Source: Bacteroidales bacterium
Lineage (GTDB): Bacteria; Bacteroidota; Bacteroidia; Bacteroidales; UBA932
Assembly (NCBI GenBank): GCA_017634595.1
Contig: JAGBNC010000006.1
Coordinates: 226,596 to 290,595 of the forward strand
Length of the DNA stretch: 64,000 nucleotides
Direction of reading: 5' to 3'
Shown here: piece after piece, positions 1-7,666 of the stretch
Numbering within the stretch: position 1 is the first letter of the stretch
Layout of the letters: the number at the start of each line of letters is the position of its first letter
Notes under the pieces: model-generated
What the model was told of the DNA's origin: nothing
Seen by the model: only the letters and a program-made list of their open reading frames with translations
The model's database searches: none
Translations under genes and position numbers: made by a program

Positions 1-2402
1 GATTTCCAATACGGCAGCATCACGTCGGACATAACTGTCTCGGCGCTGTTGTCTACCGTCTGGGTCATGACAGGAGTGGAAGTGTAAGCATATTCACCAA
101 GGCTCAGCACACCCTGAAGCGACAGATTCTCAACCAGATAGGTAGGAATCTTGAATCCGAGTTCGATACCCATGTGCCTCTGGTCGATGCCGGTAATGGC
201 AAAGTTGGAGAAAGCGTTCTGCAGATCGTCATAAGCGCTCATCACCTTGGACTGATCCATAATAGTGGTGTAGAAGGCTGTGGCGCGGACATTTATGCCG
301 CCGCCTGAGTACTGCCAGTTGACATCGGAGGTGAAGGTCTTGACGGTCTTGAGATCGTCAACCATGGTGTTGCGTGTCCTCGGGGAGAGGAAAACCTGAT
401 TGAATTTGGGGGCATCGTTGAAATAGCCCACATTCGCATAGACCCTCTGATTGCCGCCAATCACGTAGTTTAAGCCAAGCTTGGCTGCATAGGTGAAGAA
501 CTTGGCCTTCTTGGACTGCCATGAAGACCACTCCTCCGAAGGCTCAATGCCAAGGCGCTTCCAAGCTTCTTCGGTAGCCGTATCTCCAGGATTGGGACGG
601 CCGGGGAACAAGCCCTTGCGCAACAGGCCATGACGCCAGAACATTTCATAACCCGCTCTGAGACCAGCGTTTGCGCTGAAGTTACCGAACACGAACTTGC
701 CGTTTACCCAGCCGCCGAAGTTGCGCACCTGGGCCAGATAATCGTAACCGTACTTATCTCCCACGTGAAGCTTGCGCGCCTCGCCATTGGCCACATAGTA
801 ATTGAGGTCGTTCTGAATCTTCCATGGCTGCGAACCGAACTCGCGCTCAGCGAAATTGTCAACATCAAGATAGTACTCGCCGCCGAGCAGGTCGGCTATG
901 GTCTTATAGTTCTCGGTGTGGTTCATGCGCCCGTTCAGGCCGCCGGTTATGGTGAGCCAGCTGTTGGTACGCCACTTGAAATTCAGCGCCGCATTGAAGT
1001 CCTGCTGATCTACATGGCGCTCCTCCTGCACATATTTGGAACGTCCGCCCGGCTGGATATAGTTGACATTGTACAAGCGGTCCCAATTGATATGCGTCAG
1101 GTTGGGATACAAGGATGAGTGGGTCCATATTTCATTGGCCCAAGCAAACTTGTAATCGTTGTTGCGGTTCATGTCCGGGTTGGAATGATAGAAATAGCTC
1201 GGCAGGTTGCGGTAGTAGTCGGGACGGGGGTCCTGTGCGTCGTACCAGTCAAGCGCAGTATATCCGTTGTAGCCGAAGCGGTGCAGCAGGGTAATGCCGC
1301 CTTCAAACTTGTCGGAGGGCGTAAACTCATAACGGACAATCGCCACTGGCTCGTGCGTCTTGCGCACGCGGGCATTGCGCACGCGGCCGTCCTGATAGCC
1401 CCAGTTGGAGTTGTACATATTGTCCCCCATGAGATCGTAAACCTCCTGAGTAGAAGCATTCTGCGCTCCCCTCTCGCCCGGAGTTCCGAAGAAGATGAAG
1501 CTTAGCTTGTGCGCCCGGTTGAACACCTTGTCGGCAGCCAAATAGTATGCGAACGAACGGTAATACACACCGTCAATCCAGTCGTTGCCTCCCAGTCGCG
1601 CAGACACATTGGCGGCGAAAGCCCAGCCATTGTCCATCAGGCCGGTGGAGTACGATGCCATCACGCGGAGCCGGTACAACTGGCTGTTGGTCAGCAAGCT
1701 GCCCCTGAGGCCTTTGCGCACGTTGGTGGCATTGCCGAAGATGTAGGTTAGGCCGTTGTAGCCTCCGAAGCCGAAGTCGGAAATCTCGGCGCCGCTCACC
1801 GTCTCCTTGGAGCGCATGGCCTCATTGAGGCCGCTCCAGAGCGAGAAGGGGCTGTAACCGGTGACCGCATCGTTCATCTTGACGCCGGCCAGATACACAT
1901 CCTGACTCTCGGAGGAATAGCCGCGGGCGCGGAATCGCACGGCCGAGAAGTTATAACCGGCAATGTTGTTGAACACGTCGTTGGAACCGAAGAGAATGGT
2001 GGGGTTGTCGTTGTAGCCAGAGTCGTCCATGTCGAAAGCGGCGAATGAATCGTCGTCCAACTCGGTGACCTGCTGCAGTGCCGTCAGCGACAGGTTGAAC
2101 ATATTCTTGACGTAGCCGTCGTTAACGGTAACCTGGACCTGATTCTCGAGGAAGTCGGGAGCCACTATGACGAGCGTGTACATTCCGTCGGCAAGGTTGG
2201 GAATCTGGAAGGTGCCGTCGGCGGAAGATTCCACCTCGGCGATGGTGTTCGCCCCCTGCATCAAGGTCAGACGCGCCTTCTCGATGGGCTGACGGCCGTT
2301 GCGGTTGACTACGGTACCCTTTACTCCTCCGGTATAGTCCTGCGCCGACATGGTGACGGCGGCGAGCAGAAGGGCAAAAGCAGTTAAATATTTCTTGAAC
2401 AT
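1..2402 (-). CDS. TonB-dependent outer-membrane receptor (C-terminal part outside window)
   Basis: Read from the ATG at 2402, about 800 codons run without a stop to the window edge, so the C-terminus is missing. A signal peptide (MFKKYLTAFALLLAAVTMSA) is followed by a carboxypeptidase-regulatory-like beta sandwich at about residues 22-105, then a plug-like region and aromatic, alternating barrel strands. Proteins of this build import ligands across the outer membrane using TonB energy. It is the last visible gene of a minus-strand operon, 9 bp after the EEP nuclease gene, and follows a NUC1-type nuclease and an OB-fold/BACON lipoprotein. This context suggests uptake of nucleic-acid breakdown products; that substrate is inferred, not shown. 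Confidence 0.85.
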   Translation of the reverse strand, partial: MFKKYLTAFALLLAAVTMSAQDYTGGVKGTVVNRNGRQPIEKARLTLMQGANTIAEVESSADGTFQIPNLADGMYTLVIVAPDFLENQVQVTVNDGYVKNMFNLSLTALQQVTELDDDSFAAFDMDDSGYNDNPTILFGSNDVFNNIAGYNFSAVRFRARGYSSESQDVYLAGVKMNDAVTGYSPFSLWSGLNEAMRSKETVSGAEISDFGFGGYNGLTYIFGNATNVRKGLRGSLLTNSQLYRLRVMASYSTGLMDNGWAFAANVSARLGGNDWIDGVYYRSFAYYLAADKVFNRAHKLSFIFFGTPGERGAQNASTQEVYDLMGDNMYNSNWGYQDGRVRNARVRKTHEPVAIVRYEFTPSDKFEGGITLLHRFGYNGYTALDWYDAQDPRPDYYRNLPSYFYHSNPDMNRNNDYKFAWANEIWTHSSLYPNLTHINWDRLYNVNYIQPGGRSKYVQEERHVDQQDFNAALNFKWRTNSWLTITGGLNGRMNHTENYKTIADLLGGEYYLDVDNFAEREFGSQPWKIQNDLNYYVANGEARKLHVGDKYGYDYLAQVRNFGGWVNGKFVFGNFSANAGLRAGYEMFWRHGLLRKGLFPGRPNPGDTATEEAWKRLGIEPSEEWSSWQSKKAKFFTYAAKLGLNYVIGGNQRVYANVGYFNDAPKFNQVFLSPRTRNTMVDDLKTVKTFTSDVNWQYSGGGINVRATAFYTTIMDQSKVMSAYDDLQNAFSNFAITGIDQRHMGIELGFKIPTYLVENLSLQGVLSLGEYAYTSTPVMTQTVDNSAETVMSDVMLPYWK

Positions 2403-2411
2403 ATTGCTAAA

Positions 2412-3503
2412 TTATCTGGCTATCACGATGTAAGTAGGATAGTGGTCGGAATATCCGCCGACGAAGGCGCCGTTGGAGAAGGTCCTGAAAGGCGTGCCCT
2501 TGTACTGTCCGCTCTGATTGGTCATGAAAGGCTTGTTGAAAATACGCCCGTAGTACTTGCCCTTGATGAGTGGCTGGATTTGCCAAGTGCCGGGCTGCGC
2601 ATGAGCGAGATTGTAATTGACAAGGATGCAATCGTAGATATTGCTCTCTCCCCTATAGTACAGCGAGCTGTAACCTGCCTTGAGCATGGAAAGGAACGGG
2701 GAATAGAAATCTTCGGGGACCATTTCTTCGAAGGTCTCGCGGCCGCGGAGATAAACAGCCATCGATTCGTCCGTGGGATTGTCGTTCATATCGCCCATGA
2801 CGACGCACTTGATGCCCGGGAACTGCTTGTTCATCTGCACGTAATGGTTGTAGATGATCTCGCCGCCGCGTGCACGAAGGTCCTGGCCCTTGCCGCCGAG
2901 GCGGGAGGGAAGGTGGCACACATAGAAAGCGAAATGCTCCCCGCCTATGATACCATGGACGCACAGCACGTCGCGGGTGCGGAAGTTATCCTGTTCCTCT
3001 TTGGTCATGTCGAAAGATATGGCGGAACCTTCAAAAGTAAAGGGAATGCTCTCGCTGCTGACAAGCTGCATCTTGGTCGGGTCGTAAAGCAGACCCACGT
3101 CCACGCCGCGCCGGTCGGGACCGTCGTAATGCACGATCTGGAAATTGGCGGCTGCAATTTCGGGCTCGGACACAAGGTCCTCAAGCACATGACGGTTCTC
3201 TATTTCGGAGACCCCGAGCACCGTGTGCCATACTCCGTTGTCCGCCTTCATGGCCGCAATGACATGGGCCATATTGGCCAGTTTCTTCTTATACTTGGCC
3301 TCGGTCCACTGATTAGCGCCTTCTGGGAGGTACTCGTAATCGTTCTTGCCCTCATCGTGGTAAATGTCGAACAGGTTTTCAAGGTTATAGAATCCGATTA
3401 TGTGGGATTCGCGGGTCCTGCCCGAATTTGATGCCGTCTGCTTGGCGGGGCCGCAGGAGACCAGAAGCAGTATCAGGACCAGAGGATAGAAATAGTGTTT
3501 CAT
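2412..3503 (-). CDS. Endonuclease/exonuclease/phosphatase (EEP) family lipoprotein
   Basis: A 363-residue lipoprotein; the lipobox (LLLVSCG) puts the acylated Cys near residue 17. EEP fold motifs appear in order: GFYNLENLFD, the metal-binding Glu in VSEIENR, HYDGPDRRGVDVGLLY, CHLPSR, MGDMNDNP and the C-terminal SDHYP. All the usual metal and catalytic residues look intact. Family members cleave phosphodiester bonds in DNA, RNA or other phosphodiesters. The gene lies 21 bp after the NUC1-type nuclease gene and 9 bp before the TonB receptor, so an extracellular or periplasmic nuclease is the most economical reading. A phosphatase role is possible. Confidence 0.85.
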   Translation of the reverse strand: MKHYFYPLVLILLLVSCGPAKQTASNSGRTRESHIIGFYNLENLFDIYHDEGKNDYEYLPEGANQWTEAKYKKKLANMAHVIAAMKADNGVWHTVLGVSEIENRHVLEDLVSEPEIAAANFQIVHYDGPDRRGVDVGLLYDPTKMQLVSSESIPFTFEGSAISFDMTKEEQDNFRTRDVLCVHGIIGGEHFAFYVCHLPSRLGGKGQDLRARGGEIIYNHYVQMNKQFPGIKCVVMGDMNDNPTDESMAVYLRGRETFEEMVPEDFYSPFLSMLKAGYSSLYYRGESNIYDCILVNYNLAHAQPGTWQIQPLIKGKYYGRIFNKPFMTNQSGQYKGTPFRTFSNGAFVGGYSDHYPTYIVIAR

Positions 3504-3524
3504 TCTGTGTTTTGTGTTGCGCTT

Positions 3525-4727
3525 TTACTTCCACCACGACGACGGGGCCTCGGCTTCCACCTTCCCGGCCTTATCGCTGCCTATGCGACCGGTCAGATTG
3601 GGGAAAAAGTCAATGCCTGTCTTGCTCTCCAGCTCGTCGATGGACATAATATATTTAGTGTAGTTATCCTTTCGTATTGATTCATCGTGAGGCAGCAGGA
3701 AACCAGCCGCCATGTAGCCGTCGGCTACGGCATAAGTCGATATTCCCTTGAACAACAACGCCTTGAAATAGTGCGTCGGGACGCGTACGGCAAATCCCGA
3801 ATTGGCTCCGGTGTACAAGGAGGAATCTTTGTACAGGCAGCCCGTCACCACGTACAGAGTGTCGGCAAGAGAAGCATAAGATCTGACACGTGCCTCTAAC
3901 GACGCCCATATCTCCCCGTTGAAGTCGTACTGCTGGGGAGTCATGTTGGTGCCGTAGAATGTGGACACATTGGCATTGAAATTAAGCCTGTCCGCCGAAG
4001 GAATCTGGTGTCCGCGTGTCCAGCCGCCGCCGTACGAACCGCCGGTCAAGTCGGGCTGGGCATCTTTGGGAAGCAGCGGATCAAAGCCCCAAAGATTGGT
4101 ACGGGACCCACTTCCTTTGAGCTTATTGTTCAGCGGATAAGCCACCCAGCAGGACAAGTGTTCCGCATTGTCCCAGTACATCGACCAGTTACGAACTCCG
4201 CTCTTGGCAGGACTGATATACTTGCCCCCGTCCATGTCGTGGACGAAGAATGTCAAACCGTCACCAGCCTTGGTGGCAGGAAGCTCCAGCCAAGTGTACG
4301 GGGCCACGTCGTATCCGTTGGGAGACACATCCGGGCCGCCACCCGGGCCGCTCTTGCCCGCCTGGGTAAGGCTCGCGCTGGCCAGACCACCCCCGGCTGC
4401 ATGCAGGTGCAAAGTGACCTTACGCGATGCCGGACCCTCGTTAGCTTTGTAGCGGAGGCGCACGTCGTCGCGGGAGCCTTCACCCTCGGCCGGATCGACC
4501 GAAGCCCATCCGTCCGCCCCGTCGAAGGACAAACTAATGGACCAATTACCGCCTGCCGTAACCGACACCCACACAGAGCCTTCGTCAACAGGCAGTTCAG
4601 TAGTTCGCGGCGTGATAACGGGAGTGACGTTACTCCCCTGCTCTTCGGGTTCGCAAGAAGTAGCGTATCCGAGGAGCAGGGCGAACGTCAACACCGCCGC
4701 AGGAAAACGGCTGGGGAGCAGTCTCAT
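3525..4727 (-). CDS. DNA/RNA non-specific endonuclease lipoprotein with BACON-like domain
   Basis: A 400-residue protein with lipobox Cys near residue 25, a BACON-like all-beta domain at about 36-125, a Gly/Pro linker, and a beta-beta-alpha-metal nuclease domain at about 140-395. The nuclease signature is at residues 236-247 (WTRGHQIPSADR), with His240 as the expected general base, followed by NMTPQ and downstream Asn residues expected to bind Mg. The family motif is usually DRGH; here the Asp is Thr. The enzyme should cut single- or double-stranded nucleic acid outside the inner membrane. It sits 6 bp after the OB-fold lipoprotein gene and shares its operon. Confidence 0.85.
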   Translation of the reverse strand: MRLLPSRFPAAVLTFALLLGYATSCEPEEQGSNVTPVITPRTTELPVDEGSVWVSVTAGGNWSISLSFDGADGWASVDPAEGEGSRDDVRLRYKANEGPASRKVTLHLHAAGGGLASASLTQAGKSGPGGGPDVSPNGYDVAPYTWLELPATKAGDGLTFFVHDMDGGKYISPAKSGVRNWSMYWDNAEHLSCWVAYPLNNKLKGSGSRTNLWGFDPLLPKDAQPDLTGGSYGGGWTRGHQIPSADRLNFNANVSTFYGTNMTPQQYDFNGEIWASLEARVRSYASLADTLYVVTGCLYKDSSLYTGANSGFAVRVPTHYFKALLFKGISTYAVADGYMAAGFLLPHDESIRKDNYTKYIMSIDELESKTGIDFFPNLTGRIGSDKAGKVEAEAPSSWWK

Positions 4728-4733
4728 AATCTA

Positions 4734-7214
4734 CTATTCGTAAGTAAGGGTAAGAGTCTGGAACTGAGCGTTGTACTTATTGGTCACCACGAAGCGGTAA
4801 GCCGCACCGGGCTCGCCGGCTACAGACCACTCATATTTGGTACCCTTGAGCAATTTGTCATTATTGACATTAAGACGTGTGCCGTCAGCTTTGGCAATGT
4901 CTCCGATGACATTCTCCGAAGCTGCTGCACCGGTAAGGAATTCCACCTTGACAAGGGACTTGCCTTCGACCGCAGGGAACTGCACATAAGAATCAGTCTT
5001 GCCTATAAGCAGGTAGAACTTGTCGTTGGATTTGGCCTGATAATACTTGTCGGCTGCATGGAAGGTAAATGTATATCCGTCCACGGTGAAAGTACCGTCT
5101 TTGAGGCCCTCTGTGCTGCCCTGAGGCAGGGCTGAGGTCTCGATGGTAAAGTCGGCAGTGATGACAAGAGCCTCGCCGCTGGAAGGCTTGGCCTGGGTAA
5201 GCACCACGGTGGTCTCCACTCCCGCATCAGGGCAGCTCACCTTGATATTTGCCACCTTGGCGGCGTCGCCGCTGTTGGCAGCGAAGCTCACTGTCACAGT
5301 AGCATCACCCTCGCCGGAAGCGGGGCTCAAGGTGAAATCTGCATTGTCGCTGACAGCTGTCCAGGCCGCATTGGCCTTGACGCTGAAGCTTGCGGAGGTG
5401 GCATCGGCTTTGACGCTGATTGCCGCAGGCTCGACGGTGCAGTACTTGGCATTAGGGTCGGCAGGAGCTATGCTGACTGCAACCATGCTGATAAATTTGC
5501 CGCTGCTGACAAGACCTGTGAAGTATCCGGTCACGGTAACCTTCTTACCATTATAAGAAGAAGCTCCTAAAGATTCGAGGGGAGCGGAGATTGAGCCCAT
5601 CTTGGTCTGTGAATCCACCCCGTCGAACTCGATATTGTAGTAGTTGCCGTCGATGATAAGTGTGCCGGTCATCTGGATGAATTCGGATTCGCCGGCCTTA
5701 TAGCTTGCGGCAATAGGGGTTATGTCCTTGGGCTCAGGATAGTTGAATGTACTACCGGAGGAGATGACAGTCACTTTGGCGCTCTTGAATTCAGGGATTC
5801 CGCCATATGTGTCCTTCGTTGCCTCGACCTTGACCTTGTCGCCAATCTTGACAGCAGGGACGGTCTCGTTCTTCTTGGAATCGAAGAAGAGGTACACGTT
5901 GGCGGTTCCGTCCGTCACAATCAGTCCCTGCTTGGAAATTGCAGCCACCTGGGCTTCGTTGATTACGACACCGGTGCCGTCGGCAGCAGCAATTGTCTCC
6001 TTGACTGTACCTGTTATGGTCTCAGAAGGCTGGCCGGCGCCCGTGTCTCCGTTGAGAGAGTAAAGATAGCCGCCGCTGTTCTCGGGAGTGTCGTTGTGGT
6101 AGTTCATGAGTTCGGCGTAGATGACCACATCGTCGCCGACCTTGATATCAGTCTGGCCGGCCTTGAATTTATCGTTGCCGAGGTAGTAAAGATTGAACAG
6201 AGTGAACTGTTCTGCGCCAGATGCCTCACCGGTATCGGAGATGCTGAAACGGGCGTTGCCATAAGTACGGCCGTCGGACACGTTGTAAGTGTAGTCCTGG
6301 TCAATGGCGCTGACTTTGCCCTTGACATAGTAAGGGCCGACCTTCTGGTAATTATCCTTGTTGGTCCAGGTCAGACCGCTGACGGCCTTGCATGCCGCCG
6401 CCACATTGTATGGATCGGCCTGAGTGCCGCTTCCGGAAGGGGTACCGGGCTGGACGGGAGTCACTTCCCCTCCGGTGACACCGTTGAGTGAATACACATA
6501 ACTCTCACCCTTGGACACGGTCTCGGGAGTGTTACCTTTGTAGTTGACGACTAGTCCGTACACAATTACGTTGTCGCCTTCCTTAATCTCGGTATCACCT
6601 TTCTTCCATTTGTTGCCGCCGAGGTACAGGGTCTGGAAACAGTAGAAACGATCCTTGTCACCCTTGTTGTCCACCAGGTAGAAGATTGCGTTGCCGTAGT
6701 TGCCGCTGCCTTCGAATGTAGTCTCGACGCTGTCAACGATACCCTTGAAATACACTCTGGAAGGGCTCTGGACATCTTTGCCAAGGCTCTGCACATAAGC
6801 TATGACACCGGCTACGGTATAAGGATCTTCGAGAGTACCGGAACCGGTCTTAAGTTCACCTTGAGTGCCTTTCTGGCTCACCGTCAAAGGGAGCCTGTCA
6901 AAACCGTTGGAAATGACTATGGTGCCGGTACGGTCAAAGCCGGGATTGGCATTGGCCGACACTGTAACTGTCTGAGGCTTTGTGGAAGCCGGGCCTTTCT
7001 GCGGGCTCAAAGCCAGCCAGTCCGGGCAGGAGTAAACCAGCCAGGCGCGGGTAGATGTAATTTGTACTGTGCCAGCAGACTCACCTTGTTCAAGGGCGAG
7101 TTCCATTGGATCCAGTGTCAGGCGGGGTTCTCCCAGATCATCCTCCTTGGGTTTACAGGAGAAAAGCACAGGGACGACCGCCATCAATGCGATAATCAAG
7201 TGTTTAAATTTCAT
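4734..7214 (-). CDS. Multidomain surface lipoprotein: BACON, two DUF6359-like, OB-like, BACON
   Basis: An 826-residue lipoprotein (lipobox LFSC, Cys20). Approximate order: BACON-like domain 33-115; two related modules at 120-246 and 260-396, each opening with GSGT(L/Q)(E/A)DPY and ending in Y(V/L)YSLNG; an OB-like region 400-590; a second BACON domain 595-690; and a C-terminal beta-rich domain. The duplicated modules resemble the DUF6359/DUF5689 group, which is OB-fold-like. It is first in its operon, followed by two nuclease genes and a TonB receptor, so a surface capture role like SusE/SusF is inferred, possibly for nucleic acid. A promoter is visible 43 bp upstream. Confidence 0.75.
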   Translation of the reverse strand: MKFKHLIIALMAVVPVLFSCKPKEDDLGEPRLTLDPMELALEQGESAGTVQITSTRAWLVYSCPDWLALSPQKGPASTKPQTVTVSANANPGFDRTGTIVISNGFDRLPLTVSQKGTQGELKTGSGTLEDPYTVAGVIAYVQSLGKDVQSPSRVYFKGIVDSVETTFEGSGNYGNAIFYLVDNKGDKDRFYCFQTLYLGGNKWKKGDTEIKEGDNVIVYGLVVNYKGNTPETVSKGESYVYSLNGVTGGEVTPVQPGTPSGSGTQADPYNVAAACKAVSGLTWTNKDNYQKVGPYYVKGKVSAIDQDYTYNVSDGRTYGNARFSISDTGEASGAEQFTLFNLYYLGNDKFKAGQTDIKVGDDVVIYAELMNYHNDTPENSGGYLYSLNGDTGAGQPSETITGTVKETIAAADGTGVVINEAQVAAISKQGLIVTDGTANVYLFFDSKKNETVPAVKIGDKVKVEATKDTYGGIPEFKSAKVTVISSGSTFNYPEPKDITPIAASYKAGESEFIQMTGTLIIDGNYYNIEFDGVDSQTKMGSISAPLESLGASSYNGKKVTVTGYFTGLVSSGKFISMVAVSIAPADPNAKYCTVEPAAISVKADATSASFSVKANAAWTAVSDNADFTLSPASGEGDATVTVSFAANSGDAAKVANIKVSCPDAGVETTVVLTQAKPSSGEALVITADFTIETSALPQGSTEGLKDGTFTVDGYTFTFHAADKYYQAKSNDKFYLLIGKTDSYVQFPAVEGKSLVKVEFLTGAAASENVIGDIAKADGTRLNVNNDKLLKGTKYEWSVAGEPGAAYRFVVTNKYNAQFQTLTLTYE

Positions 7215-7256
7215 AATAAAGCTTTATTTGATATAATATTCCCATTTAACAATTTT

Positions 7257-7288
7257 CAAAGATAAAGTTTTTTTGGCAAAAGCACAAA
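7257..7288 (-). promoter_or_regulatory. Bacteroidetes-type promoter of the nuclease/TonB operon
   Basis: On the minus strand TATCTTTG (7264-7257) fits the -7 consensus TAnnTTTG, with TTTG (7288-7285) 20 bp upstream as the -33 element. Transcription should start near 7250, giving a leader of about 36 nt before the ATG at 7214. Confidence 0.7.
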
Positions 7289-7374
7289 AGAGACGGCTCG
7301 TCCCCATGAGGCCGGGGCAGCGTGTTGACAAAGTGGATTGCGACGTGCTGCATGTTCTGGGCTATTCCCAGGTT

Positions 7375-7536
7375 GTTTTGAAACGAGCGGCCTGGGTCAG
7401 ACATGGCCAGGGGCCACCGATTGCATATTAGCCCGGCCGATCTCGCGCCTGAGCTGACACCGGCCGGAACGAAGCTCACCAAATAGTTGATAATCAACAG
7501 GTATCTAATAAACACCCCGGCCGCTCGTTTCAAAAC
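7375..7536. repeat. Perfect 18-bp inverted repeat enclosing 126 bp
   Basis: Left arm GTTTTGAAACGAGCGGCC (7375-7392) is the exact reverse complement of 7519-7536. Pairing continues about five bases inward with one mismatch. The enclosed 126 bp contains no convincing ORF. It could be a folded RNA, a small mobile-element remnant with terminal repeats, or a protein-binding array. I do not recognise it. Confidence 0.6.
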
Positions 7537-7587
7537 GGCCACATCCTTCAATCTGAGCTGCTGCAATACCCGGCAGGAACGAACAGG

Positions 7588-7624
7588 TAAAAATCCGCCC
7601 CGGCGGAAAAAGACCACCGGGGCG
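7588..7624 (-). terminator. Intrinsic terminator after the GH84/ceramidase-like gene
   Basis: On the minus strand CGCCCCGG (7624-7617) pairs with CCGGGGCG (7603-7596) around a 13-nt loop and is followed by GATTTTT. It starts 42 nt after the stop at 7667. The 30 bp at 7592-7621 recur exactly at 21648-21677. Confidence 0.75.
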
Positions 7625-7666
7625 AACGGACCACAGAAAACCAACAACCAACCAATTATGAGTGTC

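Larger units (their letters stand above)
7215..7666. other. 452-bp intergenic region with terminator, inverted repeat and promoter
   Basis: This gap separates the end of the GH84/ceramidase-like gene from the start of the nuclease operon. It holds a terminator (7588-7624), an 18-bp perfect inverted repeat with arms 7375-7392 and 7519-7536, and the promoter at 7257-7288. A 150-codon minus-strand open frame crosses it, but its composition is unlike the neighbouring proteins and it runs through the terminator and promoter, so I do not call it a gene. Confidence 0.6.

Noticed and set aside
2442-3431. Long plus-strand open frame opposite the EEP nuclease gene
   Set aside because: It runs antisense through a protein with all EEP motifs; its own translation has no signal peptide, domain or plausible start.
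4008-5135. 375-codon plus-strand frame across the nuclease and OB-fold lipoprotein genes
   Set aside because: It spans two real genes and their junction on the other strand and shows low-complexity, unstructured composition.
7375-7536. Integron attC-like reading of the 18-bp inverted repeat
   Set aside because: The arm ends do not match the RYYYAAC/GTTRRRY core sites and no integrase gene is present.
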